From NCBI RefSeq assembly GCF_003060825.1, contig NZ_CP028922.1, positions 4,805,001-4,869,000 on the forward strand: 64,000 nucleotides of DNA, in the 5' to 3' direction. The position numbers and the translations under genes were made by a program. Positions 32,171-40,675 of the stretch are shown here, in pieces. Each line of letters opens with the position of its first letter. Within the stretch, counting starts at the first letter, position 1. The notes under the pieces were generated by a model. That model made no database searches. It worked only from the letters and a program-made list of their open reading frames with translations, and was not told the DNA's origin. The stretch is from Paenibacillus sp. CAA11. GTDB taxonomy: Bacteria; Bacillota; Bacilli; Paenibacillales; Paenibacillaceae.

Positions 32171-32197
32171 TTCGCTCTACTTATGATAAGGTTCCCC
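32171..32197 (-). repeat. native att-like site at the rlmH 3' end (copy m)
   Basis: The last codons of rlmH, GGG GAA CCT TAT CAT AAG TAG, with AGCGAAAA following. This is the reference for the other copies and corresponds in position to the staphylococcal attB site in rlmH (orfX). Confidence 0.85.
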
Positions 32198-32656
32198 CCG
32201 ATTTATCTTCACGGCCCGATAAATCTGCTCCACCATCACCAGCCGCATGAGCTGGTGCGGCAGCGTCATGCGCCCGAAGCTGAGCTTCTGCTGGGCGCGG
32301 CGCAGCACGTCATCGGAGAGCCCATGGCTCCCCCCGATGACGAACACGACATGGCTCGTCCCATAGGTGCCGAGCTTGTCGAGTTCGGCGGACAGCTCCT
32401 CCGAGCTCCAGAGCTGTCCGCCGATTGCCAGGGCGATGACATGCGCATCGCCCTTCACATGCGCGAGGATGCGCTCGCCCTCGCGCTCCTTGACCTGCCG
32501 CACCTCCGCCTCACTCATCGTCTCCGGCGCCTTCTCATCGGGGACCTCGATGACCTGAAATTTTACATAAGGCGTGAGCCGCTTCGCATACTCCGCGATC
32601 CCCTGCACCAGATACTTTTCCTTCAACTTCCCCACACCAATCACCTGAACCAACAT
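32177..32656 (-). CDS. rlmH: 23S rRNA (pseudouridine1915-N3)-methyltransferase RlmH
   Basis: A 159-residue SPOUT methyltransferase: [11 protein letters not shown] at the start, [31 protein letters not shown] (SAM-binding knot) and the C-terminal [13 protein letters not shown], with full family length. It methylates pseudouridine 1915 of helix 69 as a dimer. Its final six codons are the repeated att-like core, and an insertion there keeps the protein intact only if the incoming copy also encodes PYHK-stop, as most copies do. No native terminator remains downstream, consistent with displacement by insertion. Confidence 0.97.
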   Translation of the reverse strand: MLVQVIGVGKLKEKYLVQGIAEYAKRLTPYVKFQVIEVPDEKAPETMSEAEVRQVKEREGERILAHVKGDAHVIALAIGGQLWSSEELSAELDKLGTYGTSHVVFVIGGSHGLSDDVLRRAQQKLSFGRMTLPHQLMRLVMVEQIYRAVKINRGEPYHK

Positions 32657-32829
32657 CTTGGTGCCCCCTTGTCCTCATATTCTATGTACATCTAGCTTAC
32701 CCACTTCACTAACGCCCCGCTCATGATCTGGCGACCACTGACATCGCGGCCTCCCCCACTTTCCCTGCCGCACCTTACCTGCTCCATCTTCGTATAAGCT
32801 AACCCTTCTGCCCCCAACTCACCCAAGAA

Positions 32830-33558
32830 TTATACCGAATCTGCCGATTCATACCGATTGCCTTCCCTCGCTTGCTGAATCCACGCCTCAATCTTAAGTC
32901 TAGGCAGCAGGATATTACCTCCATAGACATTGTTCGTGTGATGGTCCCAGTCCCCATAGACCAGCAGATAATATTCCCCATCTATGATCTTAACAAGCCC
33001 CCATACCCCGAGGTCGCCTTGCGCTCCGGCATGCATCCACAGCCATTCTTGGTAGGCATAGAAGGAAGGCTTCCCGAACATGTCAAAGGCGTCCAAATAA
33101 CCCCGGCTCCCATCACGGGCTGCAAATAAATCACTGAACATGCCTAGCGGAAGAACCTCATGGATCGAGACACTCACCCACGCCTGGGACTTCCCTTCCG
33201 CCAATACCCGTTCAATCGCACACTGGACAAAGGCAGACTTCTCAATCTCTTCCGGATGTGAATCCCACCCATTGAGGCTCGACATGACCGGCGTATACAA
33301 GATCCAGAATCGCTCTCCTACAGTCATATGAAAGGGATGCTTAATCTTAACCGTCCGCAGTGCTCCCTTCACCGGAGCCTCATCCGAGCGCATCCAATGA
33401 TCCTCCTCCAGCGCCGGTACCTCCTCCTCATACTCCGACCATTCCATGATTTCGTCAAAGCCAACAAGATCAAAGAGCTCGCTCTCCATCTTTACACGTT
33501 CCGACACATGACCGCATGTAGGACACGTTAGGGCGATCACCTGCTTATCCGCCATCAT
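32830..33558 (-). CDS. hypothetical protein with N-terminal zinc-ribbon-like CxxC
   Basis: A 242-residue soluble acidic protein beginning MMADKQVIALTCPTCGHVSERV. The CPTC pair is not matched by a second pair nearby, so a complete zinc ribbon is not evident. The rest is rich in aromatics (WILYTPVM, YQEWLWMHAG, YGDWDHHTNN) and unrecognised. GGGGG precedes the ATGs. It lies between rlmH and a yyzF-like gene, just on the core side of the insertion site, and is presumably part of the native chromosome. No function is claimed. Confidence 0.75.
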   Translation of the reverse strand: MMADKQVIALTCPTCGHVSERVKMESELFDLVGFDEIMEWSEYEEEVPALEEDHWMRSDEAPVKGALRTVKIKHPFHMTVGERFWILYTPVMSSLNGWDSHPEEIEKSAFVQCAIERVLAEGKSQAWVSVSIHEVLPLGMFSDLFAARDGSRGYLDAFDMFGKPSFYAYQEWLWMHAGAQGDLGVWGLVKIIDGEYYLLVYGDWDHHTNNVYGGNILLPRLKIEAWIQQAREGNRYESADSV

Positions 33559-33609
33559 CCAACCCCCATTCCTCTTCCCCTCACAAGCAAAAAGTAAAAA
33601 AACAAAAAA

Positions 33610-33637
33610 GCCGCCCCTCCCCCAGGGAGGAAGCGGC
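33610..33637 (-). terminator. intrinsic terminator after the yyzF-like gene
   Basis: GCCGC...GCGGC outer arms with CCTCCC/GGGAGG inner pairing, followed on the minus strand by TTTTTTG. Confidence 0.8.
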
Positions 33638-33657
33638 CTCGCTTCATCTCAAGCCCA

Positions 33658-33825
33658 TTACACTACCAGGAACTGTCCTGCCTTCTCGCACTCCTGGCAT
33701 TTTGCCGGCGGGTCCCAGTCCGCAAACTCGGTCTCCTCCAAATTCACAATATCCGGAGCTTCCTCGTACTCATCCACGAACTTGTCGATCGCCACTTCAA
33801 CATGGTCTTTACATACTACATACAT
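33658..33825 (-). CDS. CxxH/CxxC zinc-binding-like small protein (YyzF family)
   Basis: A 55-residue protein, MYVVCKDHVEVAIDKFVDE and so on, with CKDH near the N-terminus and CQEC near the C-terminus. This spacing defines the small CxxH/CxxC (YyzF-like) proteins encoded close to htrA/rlmH in Bacillales. The two pairs probably bind one metal ion; the role is unknown. AAAGGA lies upstream of the ATG, and a strong terminator follows. Confidence 0.85.
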   Translation of the reverse strand: MYVVCKDHVEVAIDKFVDEYEEAPDIVNLEETEFADWDPPAKCQECEKAGQFLVV

Positions 33826-33923
33826 ACCTTCAAGCATCCTTTCTTATGTAGCCCCCGGAGAATCCTCCGTCACAGGGCAGGCCCGCGCACTACTAGCCCG
33901 GGCAGGGCTTCGCTATAGCCCTC

Positions 33924-35225
33924 TTACTTGTTCGAATCCGTATCGCCTTCGTCCGCACCCGTTCCCTGGTCTTCGTCAATATCAGCATCCGCTGGCTTGT
34001 CGGTAAGCGTCACCGTGACGTGCTGAAGCTTCCCGTCCCGATAGAACCCGACTTCCATATCTTCGCCAATCTTCTTATCCTCATACAGATATTTGCGCAA
34101 ATCCAAGGTCGATTCAATCGGATTCTTGTCGAGCTCGGTGATGACATCATTGAGCTCCAGCGCCGCCTTCGCTGCTGGGCCATGGGCCTCAAGAACGACC
34201 ACGCCCTTCTTCACTGAGTCCGGCAGCTTCAGCTCTTTACGCTGCTCATCTGTAACCGGTGAATAAGGGTTATCGAGGTCAAGGGAATACACGCCCAGAT
34301 AAGGGCGGGAAACCTTGCCGTCTAGCATCAGGTCATCGACGGTCTTCATAACCTCATTTACCGGAATGGCAAAGCCAATCCCTTCAACGCCCATATCGGA
34401 AATCTTCATCGTATTGATACCGATCACCTGGCCGTCAAGGTCTACCAGAGCGCCGCCACTGTTGCCTTCATTAATGGCCGCATCGGTCTGAATCACTTCC
34501 TGCTCCCAATCATAGACGCCGTCCTGATTGATCGAGACCGGAATAATCCGGTTCGTATAGCTGATAATGCCGGAGGTCAGCGTGTCGCTAAGGCCGAGCG
34601 GATTGCCTACAGCAATTACAGTCTCGCCCCAGCGCAGCTTCTTCGAATCGCCAATCTCAGCTACAGTATCAATACCTTTGTCCTCAATCTCAAGCAGTGC
34701 AATATCTGATACGGGGTCCTTACCGACAACTTTCGCTTTGATCGAGCTGCCGCTCACCGTCACCACTTCCAGATTATCGGCATCCGCGATCACGTGGTTA
34801 TTCGTAACCACATAGGCTTTGCCCTTCTCCTTCTTGATAACCACACCCGACCCCAAAGCCGCAGCATCACCCTTGGCATTCTCTGCTTCCTCTGCCGAAG
34901 CCTGGTGGTTCACAATGCTGACCACAGCCGGACGGACCTTGGCCGCAGCTTGAATCAACCGTTCATAAGGATCTCCTGAGCTGTGGATACCGGAACCTGA
35001 ACGTGCACCAGCCTCTTGTGTCGTGGAGGGGAGGCCCGTAACGAAGCTGAACAGCAGTACAGCTACAACCGAGCTCAGTATGGAGCAGATCACGGCTATT
35101 TTCACAGTGGATGAATTTCTGGGTCTGGACCTTCGCGGCGACCGCCACTTATGATCCGTCTCCTGGGCTTTGACGGCCCTTCTAGATACCTTGGTGGAAT
35201 AAAAATCGTCGTCAAACAATCCCAT
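33924..35225 (-). CDS. htrA: HtrA-like membrane-anchored serine protease (S1C)
   Basis: A 433-residue protease: cytoplasmic N-terminus, one transmembrane helix (about 41-64), then a trypsin-like domain with His144 (TNNHVIADAD), Asp174 (DPVSDIALLEI) and Ser256 (INEGNSGGALVD), and a single PDZ domain from about 310 to 410. It degrades misfolded exported proteins at the membrane. In Bacillales the YycK/HtrC paralogue occupies this place after walJ. GGAGGGGAGAGG precedes the ATG. The C-terminal tail is acidic. Confidence 0.95.
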   Translation of the reverse strand: MGLFDDDFYSTKVSRRAVKAQETDHKWRSPRRSRPRNSSTVKIAVICSILSSVVAVLLFSFVTGLPSTTQEAGARSGSGIHSSGDPYERLIQAAAKVRPAVVSIVNHQASAEEAENAKGDAAALGSGVVIKKEKGKAYVVTNNHVIADADNLEVVTVSGSSIKAKVVGKDPVSDIALLEIEDKGIDTVAEIGDSKKLRWGETVIAVGNPLGLSDTLTSGIISYTNRIIPVSINQDGVYDWEQEVIQTDAAINEGNSGGALVDLDGQVIGINTMKISDMGVEGIGFAIPVNEVMKTVDDLMLDGKVSRPYLGVYSLDLDNPYSPVTDEQRKELKLPDSVKKGVVVLEAHGPAAKAALELNDVITELDKNPIESTLDLRKYLYEDKKIGEDMEVGFYRDGKLQHVTVTLTDKPADADIDEDQGTGADEGDTDSNK

Positions 35226-35802
35226 CTTTAACCTCTCCCCTCCGTACTATGCCCCGGTCTTCTTCATGTAAAGCAAGTGCTTCCTGCCTTAGTGGACTGT
35301 CCGACTGTTTTCAATACCCTTACATGTATTTCAAGCGTATTTTCATATTCTTGGGCGTTAATCTGCCTCGCTTCAACCGTGAAATCCCTCACCATTGTAT
35401 GCGGGAAGGTTCATGATATGCCCTAGGTTTATGGAAGTCGTCAAAACTCCCGAAAGACGCATGATCCAAGGTGCTTCATCTCTTGATTGTAGACGTGATC
35501 TTTCCCGAATAAGTTACATGTAGCTTAAAGATTAAGCGCAGGAACTTATGGAATATTTGGAGCTGCTGAAGACTATACTAGTAACGTTTAATAGATTTAT
35601 TTTAGCATAGCTTCCATATTCTTAGATGCCCTGGACCATCCGGGAAATAGAGGAAATTATCTTACATTCAACTTTACTCTCTTTTACCCTGATTTCAAGC
35701 GTCTCACCCGGATAAAATGATGAAAGACCAATTTTTTTATCGGAAGGGGTCATTATGCTTCAGAAAAATAGATAGATCATATTCAATTAGGAGGTTAACA
35801 AA
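35226..35802. other. intergenic region, no gene recognised
   Basis: It separates htrA from the 68-aa gene. It should hold the htrA promoter (minus) and the promoter of the small gene (plus), but I see no near-consensus -35/-10 pair, palindrome or terminator that I would commit to. Confidence 0.5.
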
Positions 35803-36009
35803 ATGGAATCTTCATTCTCTCCAATCCGTGAATTGCAGGTGCTCGCTAAGCTGGCCGATCTTAAGGATGACCATTACCACAATCTGCTGACCCTCAGCGC
35901 CTTGATGGAGCTGCTAGTTGATAAGGGGATCCTCACCCGTGAGGAGATCCAACAGAAGCTGGACAAGCTTGACGAATTCAGAGATCAGCCACCGTATCCC
36001 ACGGTGTAG
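35803..36009 (+). CDS. small conserved-looking hypothetical protein, 68 aa
   Basis: A 68-residue charged helical protein: MESSFSPIRELQVLAKLADL, then HNLLTLSALMELLVDKGILTREEIQQKLDKLD. TTAGGAGGT in front of the ATG is a strong ribosome site. It is one of few plus-strand genes here and converges on walJ, with the two coding ends overlapping by 32 bases. The ILTREEIQQKL segment resembles helices found in several unrelated small proteins, so no family is assigned. Confidence 0.75.
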   Translation: MESSFSPIRELQVLAKLADLKDDHYHNLLTLSALMELLVDKGILTREEIQQKLDKLDEFRDQPPYPTV

Positions 36010-36784
36010 GCCGGTCATAATACGTGTCACACAGCTTGAATTCGCTGTCCTTATAGAAGCAGCCGCGGTCTTCCATGGCGTCCCGCACCGCCATCTTCGC
36101 CAGATCCAACATGTTGTGTTCCCGGCTGAGATGAGCGAGATATGCTCGCTTGGTGCGCCCGGTCAGGAGCTGGCTCATCACTTCCCCTGCCGCTTCGTTG
36201 GACAGATGCCCCATATCTCCGAGGATACGGCGCTTAATGTTCCAAGGATAACGGCCCATCCGCAGCATCTCAATGTCATGATTCGACTCCAGCACGAACA
36301 CATCCGAATCGGCAATGGTCTGCATCACCCGGTCACTGGCATATCCCAGATCGGTAACCACGCTCAGCTTGGATTTGCCGTCATAGAAGCAGTAACCGAC
36401 CGGCTCAGCGGCATCATGCGAGATGGGGAAAGACTCCACTCTGAGCGAACCGAAGTCCTTCGACTCCCCTGTGCCGAAGATGCGCCGATTCTCCTCGGCA
36501 ATCGCCCCTACTGGCTTCTCTATGGCTTCCCAAGTCTTCTCATTTGCATAGATGGGAAGGTTATATTTTCTCGCAACCGCACCCAGACCCTTAATATGAT
36601 CTGAATGCTCATGCGTTACTAGAATTCCGTTTAGCTGCTCGCCGGTTAGCTCCCGCTCCCGCAGAAGTTCATCGATCCGGCGGGCGCTAAAGCCTGCATC
36701 GATCATCAATGTCGTGTCCCCGTAGTTGACCACCGTTGCATTGCCGGTAGATCCGCTCGACAGGACGGTAAAGCGTATACCCAT
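35978..36784 (-). CDS. walJ: MBL-fold metallohydrolase WalJ/YycJ
   Basis: A 268-residue metallo-beta-lactamase-fold protein with THEHSDHIKG at 57-66 (ligands His58, His60, Asp62, His63), further His/Asp in SHDAAEPVG and a C-terminal LAHLSREHN. It is the YycJ exonuclease-like protein encoded at the end of the walRK operon, linked to wall and DNA metabolism. The start is the ATG of MGIRFT behind GGGGA, with AAAGGAG further up. It follows yycI by 20 bases. Confidence 0.93.
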   Translation of the reverse strand: MGIRFTVLSSGSTGNATVVNYGDTTLMIDAGFSARRIDELLRERELTGEQLNGILVTHEHSDHIKGLGAVARKYNLPIYANEKTWEAIEKPVGAIAEENRRIFGTGESKDFGSLRVESFPISHDAAEPVGYCFYDGKSKLSVVTDLGYASDRVMQTIADSDVFVLESNHDIEMLRMGRYPWNIKRRILGDMGHLSNEAAGEVMSQLLTGRTKRAYLAHLSREHNMLDLAKMAVRDAMEDRGCFYKDSEFKLCDTYYDRPTPWDTVADL

Positions 36785-36804
36785 ATTCCCCATAACTCCT
36801 TTGC

Positions 36805-37548
36805 CTAACTCTTGGATTTGTCTGTGCCTGGACTGATCACGTCCCCGCTGATGCCTTGTACATAATAAATTTCTCCGCTCTCCAGAGTGAACCGCCATGC
36901 CGGGGCAGCGACCTGCGCATCGGAATTGAACATTTCCCCATAATAGCCGAGCTCAATCGACTTAACGACCGAGCCCTCCGGCAAATAATTGTCGACCAGA
37001 TTGCCCAGCGCCTTGGATGCCGACAGCACCCGCTGCCGCTTCTCCTCGCCGAGCGAGTTGATCTCGATCGACTGCTGCCGATAAGAGGTGATCCGCTGAT
37101 CGCTGTAATGCAGCTCCAGATTAACCCGGAAGAGCGGCCAGCCGTCCTCCACCAGTGGATGCAGTACAAAGGTCCCCTCCCGGCTCTCCACCGGATCATA
37201 CTGATAGTTAGCAATCCCCGGTATGCTCGCAGACAGCTCGGAGACCAGCTCCTTCGGCGAGAAGATCAGCTTGCTGTATACCGGCTGCGGAAGGGTCGTC
37301 TCCTTCTGTGTATCCTCATCCAAGAAGCGATAATTAATCTTCTGCAGCTCCGGCGTCTCGGTCGGAATCTGCGCCGTTACCTTGATATTCTTGTCTTCCA
37401 TCACCCGCTGTGTATTTTCCGCCAGAGAGGTTAGGTCGGGATTGGCATCCGCCTGCTCGCGCAGGTCCATCCATAGCTGGTAGCCAAGCACCAAATTCAG
37501 CAGGAGGAACGCATATATCAACACATTTTTGGCTCTGCCCCAATCCAT
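36805..37548 (-). CDS. yycI: WalK regulator YycI
   Basis: A 247-residue type II membrane protein: one N-terminal helix (NVLIYAFLLLNLVLGYQLWMDL, residues about 8-28) and an extracytoplasmic domain with WPLFRVNLELHYSDQRITSYRQ. YycI and YycH bind each other and WalK in the membrane to restrain kinase activity. It lies between yycH and walJ in the conserved order, and 19 bases separate it from yycH. Confidence 0.92.
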   Translation of the reverse strand: MDWGRAKNVLIYAFLLLNLVLGYQLWMDLREQADANPDLTSLAENTQRVMEDKNIKVTAQIPTETPELQKINYRFLDEDTQKETTLPQPVYSKLIFSPKELVSELSASIPGIANYQYDPVESREGTFVLHPLVEDGWPLFRVNLELHYSDQRITSYRQQSIEINSLGEEKRQRVLSASKALGNLVDNYLPEGSVVKSIELGYYGEMFNSDAQVAAPAWRFTLESGEIYYVQGISGDVISPGTDKSKS

Positions 37549-37567
37549 GTCTTCCTACCCTCCTGCC

Positions 37568-38845
37568 TTATGGCAATATTCGTTCGCTGCCATCATGCAG
37601 CTTAACTACCCATACCGGGGTCAGCGTTAAGCCTGACTTGTCCAGCTTCGGTTGATATGCAGGGTACAGCTTGATGACCTGGCCCTCTTTGGCTGCAGCC
37701 GCAATCCGGCGCTTAAGTTCTTCCCCGCCGGGCAGTCTCACCACCTGCTTTGCCCGATTCTCTTCCTTCAAGTACAGCAGCGACCGTTCATAGCTTGTGG
37801 TTGTACCCTGACGCATCTCAAGCTGCATGACACCGTAGTGAAAATCCGGCATATCAATAATCGGGTATGCTCCGTAATACTGTTGGAACAGTACCGTCTG
37901 GCGCCCGTCCGTCTCGTCACTCAGCCTGATCAGATAGCGTCCGCTCCAGCCGCCATGCTGGTTCACGAACTCCACGGCAGACAGTGCGTTCTTCTCCGGA
38001 CTGTTCTCTCCGGCAGACGCAGCCGCGGGATCCGTGTAATTCATCCAGTTCTGATCTTGGCGAACCTGAAGGCTTCGCTTCGAATCCGTGTAAATTTCCG
38101 AATTGTCCTTCTCCCTAATATTTCGAGTGATGCTCGGATCGAAGAACAAGCTGCGCTGCATCTGCTCTACGGTGTATTTTCCAACCTCCAAGCTAACCTT
38201 GGCCGTATCCAGCGGCTTATCAGGAATGTAGTACGTTCCGTTCACCAGCGTATAAGGCGTCCAGTTCTTGCCGAAGGCCACATGCTGCTTCAGATCCTGT
38301 ACTGTAAAATCCGCCTTTGTAGCTTCGTACACCACATCACCCTGTGCGCTGAAGAAGAACACCCGCACCTTGTCTTCCCCTTTATCGGTATATATGAAAA
38401 TTCGGCTAATACTCTCTCCATCAAGCAGCGGATCATCTGCAATCTGCATCACCTTCTGCAGAAGCGGAACTGGAATACCGCTGCCGAATTGCAGCTCGAT
38501 CCCCTGATCCTCATTGCGAATTCGGGACCAGTCGGTATTCATCGTCACCCCCCGCTGAAATCCATCCATCAGCCGGCCCTGAAGCCGCCCGAAGATCAGA
38601 TTATAGAAGGTCGAGTTAGGGTAGAACACCGTATGCTTGCTGTTGCCCATATGAATGATCATCTGCTCCGGGTAGACCAAATCAGCTGCGGCCAGCTGTG
38701 TACCCATATTGTCTGTCGCCACATAGTCTTCCCCTGACTTGACGACAGGGTTGCTGCCCGGCAGACGGTAAATGAGGAAGTAGCTCTGCAGAAGGCTGAT
38801 CGCGATGAGCAGTGCAAGTATCCCTGTCTTCACGGTCTCTTTCAT
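37568..38845 (-). CDS. yycH: WalK regulator YycH
   Basis: A 425-residue protein with an N-terminal membrane anchor (LALLIAISLLQSYFLIYRLPG, about 10-31) and a large extracytoplasmic region containing YPNSTFYNLIFGRLQGRL and RQDQNWMNYTD, the YycH three-domain layout. It cooperates with YycI in control of WalK. Its start overlaps the walK stop by 4 bases, so translation is coupled. Confidence 0.92.
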   Translation of the reverse strand: MKETVKTGILALLIAISLLQSYFLIYRLPGSNPVVKSGEDYVATDNMGTQLAAADLVYPEQMIIHMGNSKHTVFYPNSTFYNLIFGRLQGRLMDGFQRGVTMNTDWSRIRNEDQGIELQFGSGIPVPLLQKVMQIADDPLLDGESISRIFIYTDKGEDKVRVFFFSAQGDVVYEATKADFTVQDLKQHVAFGKNWTPYTLVNGTYYIPDKPLDTAKVSLEVGKYTVEQMQRSLFFDPSITRNIREKDNSEIYTDSKRSLQVRQDQNWMNYTDPAAASAGENSPEKNALSAVEFVNQHGGWSGRYLIRLSDETDGRQTVLFQQYYGAYPIIDMPDFHYGVMQLEMRQGTTTSYERSLLYLKEENRAKQVVRLPGGEELKRRIAAAAKEGQVIKLYPAYQPKLDKSGLTLTPVWVVKLHDGSERILP

Positions 38846-40674
38846 GCCTCCTCACCTCCCTCTTCCAGCAGAGGCAGCGTGAAGGTCACCTTCGTGCCCT
38901 GGCCAAGCTCAGATTGAAGGAAGATGGTGCCTCCGTGCGCTTTCACAATTTCCCGGGCAATGGATAGGCCGAGTCCGGTGCCGCCCATATTGCGGGAACG
39001 GGCCTTGTCCACCCGGTAGAAGCGCTCGAAGATGCGCTCCAGGTCCTTCTTCGGAATGCCGGTACCGGTATCCTCCACAGATACCTCCAGGTAGTCCTCC
39101 GTTCCCTTGCGGGCCTCAATGGTAATCCACCCACCATCCGGTGTATATTTCATGGCATTGGAGATCAGGTTATCGAGCACCTGGTCAATCTGGTCACGAT
39201 CCATCCAGGCGGCCCCAACCCCTTCACCCACTGAAATAACGGATTGAATGCCCTTCTGCTGCATTTGAAAAGAAAACCGGTCAGCCACATCCTCCAGCAT
39301 CTCCATCAGGTCGGTGCGCTGCTTGCGCAGCGGCGCCTCCTTAGAGTCCAGACGCGACAAGTGCAGCAGATCCGTAACGAGCCGGATCATCCGCTCCGTC
39401 TCATTCTGGATGACGCCGATGAAGCGCGAGCCCAGCTCCGGCTCCTGCATCGCTCCATCTTCAAGAGCTTCCGTATAGCTCTTGATCGTAGTCAGCGGCG
39501 TCCGCAGCTCATGCGATACGTTCGCAACGAACTCCCGCCGCGATGCTTCCAGCTTCTCCTGCTCCGTGACGTCCTGCAGCATGACGATCGCGCCGATCAT
39601 GCCGACCTCGCGCCGGTGCAGCGGCGTAAAGGTGGCGCGAATGATCGATTCGCCGCCCTCGGGCGTGCCGCGCATAAGCAGTCGCGGCGGCAGCGAGCCT
39701 CTAGCCAGGTCTGCCTGATCTTCCTCCGGCAGACCCAGCAGCTCGGTCACGCTGCGCCCAAGCTCTTCGCCGCCTGCTTCCAAGAGCGCGCTCGCGCGGC
39801 GGTTCATCAGGATGACCTTCCCGGTCTCATCCGTTGCAATCACGCCGTCGCTCATATTAGTCAGGATCGAAGCGAGCTTCTCCTTCTCCTCTTCGTTCTG
39901 AGCCAGGGCATCGCGCAGCCGGCTTGTCATATAATTAAAGGCCTTGCTAAGCTGGCCGATCTCGTCATTGCCCAGCACAGGCATCTGCTGGTCGAACTTC
40001 CCCTCTGCCACAGCTGTTGCTCGCCGGGTCAGCTCCTTGATCGGCGAGGTTATCGTATGGGCAAGAATAACGCCCAGCACGGCGGTCAGCCCCAATGCAA
40101 GTAGAATGCCCGAGATGAAGATTCCGTTAATGCGCTCCATCGTGCTGTACAGATCGCTCATTGAAGCGGCAATATAGATTGCGCCTACGATCTTCCCATC
40201 ACTGAGCACGGGCTTGGCGACAACCTTCTTGCGAATGTTATCGTCATCAATAATGTATTCTTCATTATCACTGATTCCCTGCAGTGCCCGGCTGACCACG
40301 GTCTGTGTATTCTTACGCCCGACATAATCGGCATGCGACGGCTTGGAAGTCGTCAGCACCTTGCCTCCCGGGTCCAGCACCTGAATTTCGGCCCCGTTAA
40401 TATTGAACAGATTATTTACGAGCACCCGCAGGTTATCCAGCGATTCATCCCCTGAAGCGGTAGTGCTGGCAGCAGCCCCGCCAAGGTTCTGCGCAGCCAG
40501 CACGGAGAGCAGCTCGGCCCGCTCCTGCAGGTCCTTCGTGAAGTTGCTCGTCAGTGAGTTCTTCATAGCGCTGACGAAATACACCCCGATCAGCTGCATC
40601 GCAATCAGGATCAGGAGAACATATATCATGATCAGCCTGGCCTGAATGGTGCGGAAGAATGAGCGAAGCCGCAT
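38842..40674 (-). CDS. walK: essential cell-wall sensor histidine kinase WalK
   Basis: A 610-residue kinase: TM1 about 10-32, an extracellular PAS-like loop, TM2 about 185-205, HAMP, a cytoplasmic PAS domain (about 260-375), HisKA with His388 in NVSHELRTPLTT and HATPase boxes (NLISNAMKY, DTGTGIP, GTGLGLSIA). It senses wall status and phosphorylates WalR. The start is the ATG one base after the walR stop; a GTG four codons earlier inside walR is an alternative. Confidence 0.96.
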   Translation of the reverse strand: MRLRSFFRTIQARLIMIYVLLILIAMQLIGVYFVSAMKNSLTSNFTKDLQERAELLSVLAAQNLGGAAASTTASGDESLDNLRVLVNNLFNINGAEIQVLDPGGKVLTTSKPSHADYVGRKNTQTVVSRALQGISDNEEYIIDDDNIRKKVVAKPVLSDGKIVGAIYIAASMSDLYSTMERINGIFISGILLALGLTAVLGVILAHTITSPIKELTRRATAVAEGKFDQQMPVLGNDEIGQLSKAFNYMTSRLRDALAQNEEEKEKLASILTNMSDGVIATDETGKVILMNRRASALLEAGGEELGRSVTELLGLPEEDQADLARGSLPPRLLMRGTPEGGESIIRATFTPLHRREVGMIGAIVMLQDVTEQEKLEASRREFVANVSHELRTPLTTIKSYTEALEDGAMQEPELGSRFIGVIQNETERMIRLVTDLLHLSRLDSKEAPLRKQRTDLMEMLEDVADRFSFQMQQKGIQSVISVGEGVGAAWMDRDQIDQVLDNLISNAMKYTPDGGWITIEARKGTEDYLEVSVEDTGTGIPKKDLERIFERFYRVDKARSRNMGGTGLGLSIAREIVKAHGGTIFLQSELGQGTKVTFTLPLLEEGGEEA

Positions 40675-40675
40675 G

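Larger units (their letters stand above)
2053..32197. mobile_element. rlmH-anchored array of cassettes bounded by a repeated att-like core
   Basis: A core of about 27 bp that includes GAACCGTATCAYAARTA on the minus strand occurs at the rlmH 3' end and, in the same orientation, at about 29.94, 28.77, 27.67, 27.19, 24.67, 23.55, 20.56, 17.53, 14.04, 4.45 and 2.06 kb. A decayed copy lies near 30.25 kb. The intervals carry 0-3 genes each, except the 9.6-kb interval 4474-14040. In staphylococci the Ccr large serine recombinases insert SCC elements at this same rlmH codon block; that is known biology. That a related enzyme built this array is inference. No recombinase gene is present, so mobilisation in trans or a recombinase left of the window must be assumed. 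Confidence 0.75.

Noticed and set aside
35355..35400. 15-bp identity with the 20.2-kb region (CAACCGTGAAATCCC) and a shared RDFTVE translation
   Set aside because: Too short to establish a repeat or a shared gene; no other similarity in the flanks.
37652..38737. Long open frames antisense to yycH, purA, dnaB, gdpP and the WalK gene (for example 37652-38737, 46576-47838, 50901-51914)
   Set aside because: They lie opposite well-supported genes, lack ribosome sites and have no recognisable domains; they are composition shadows.
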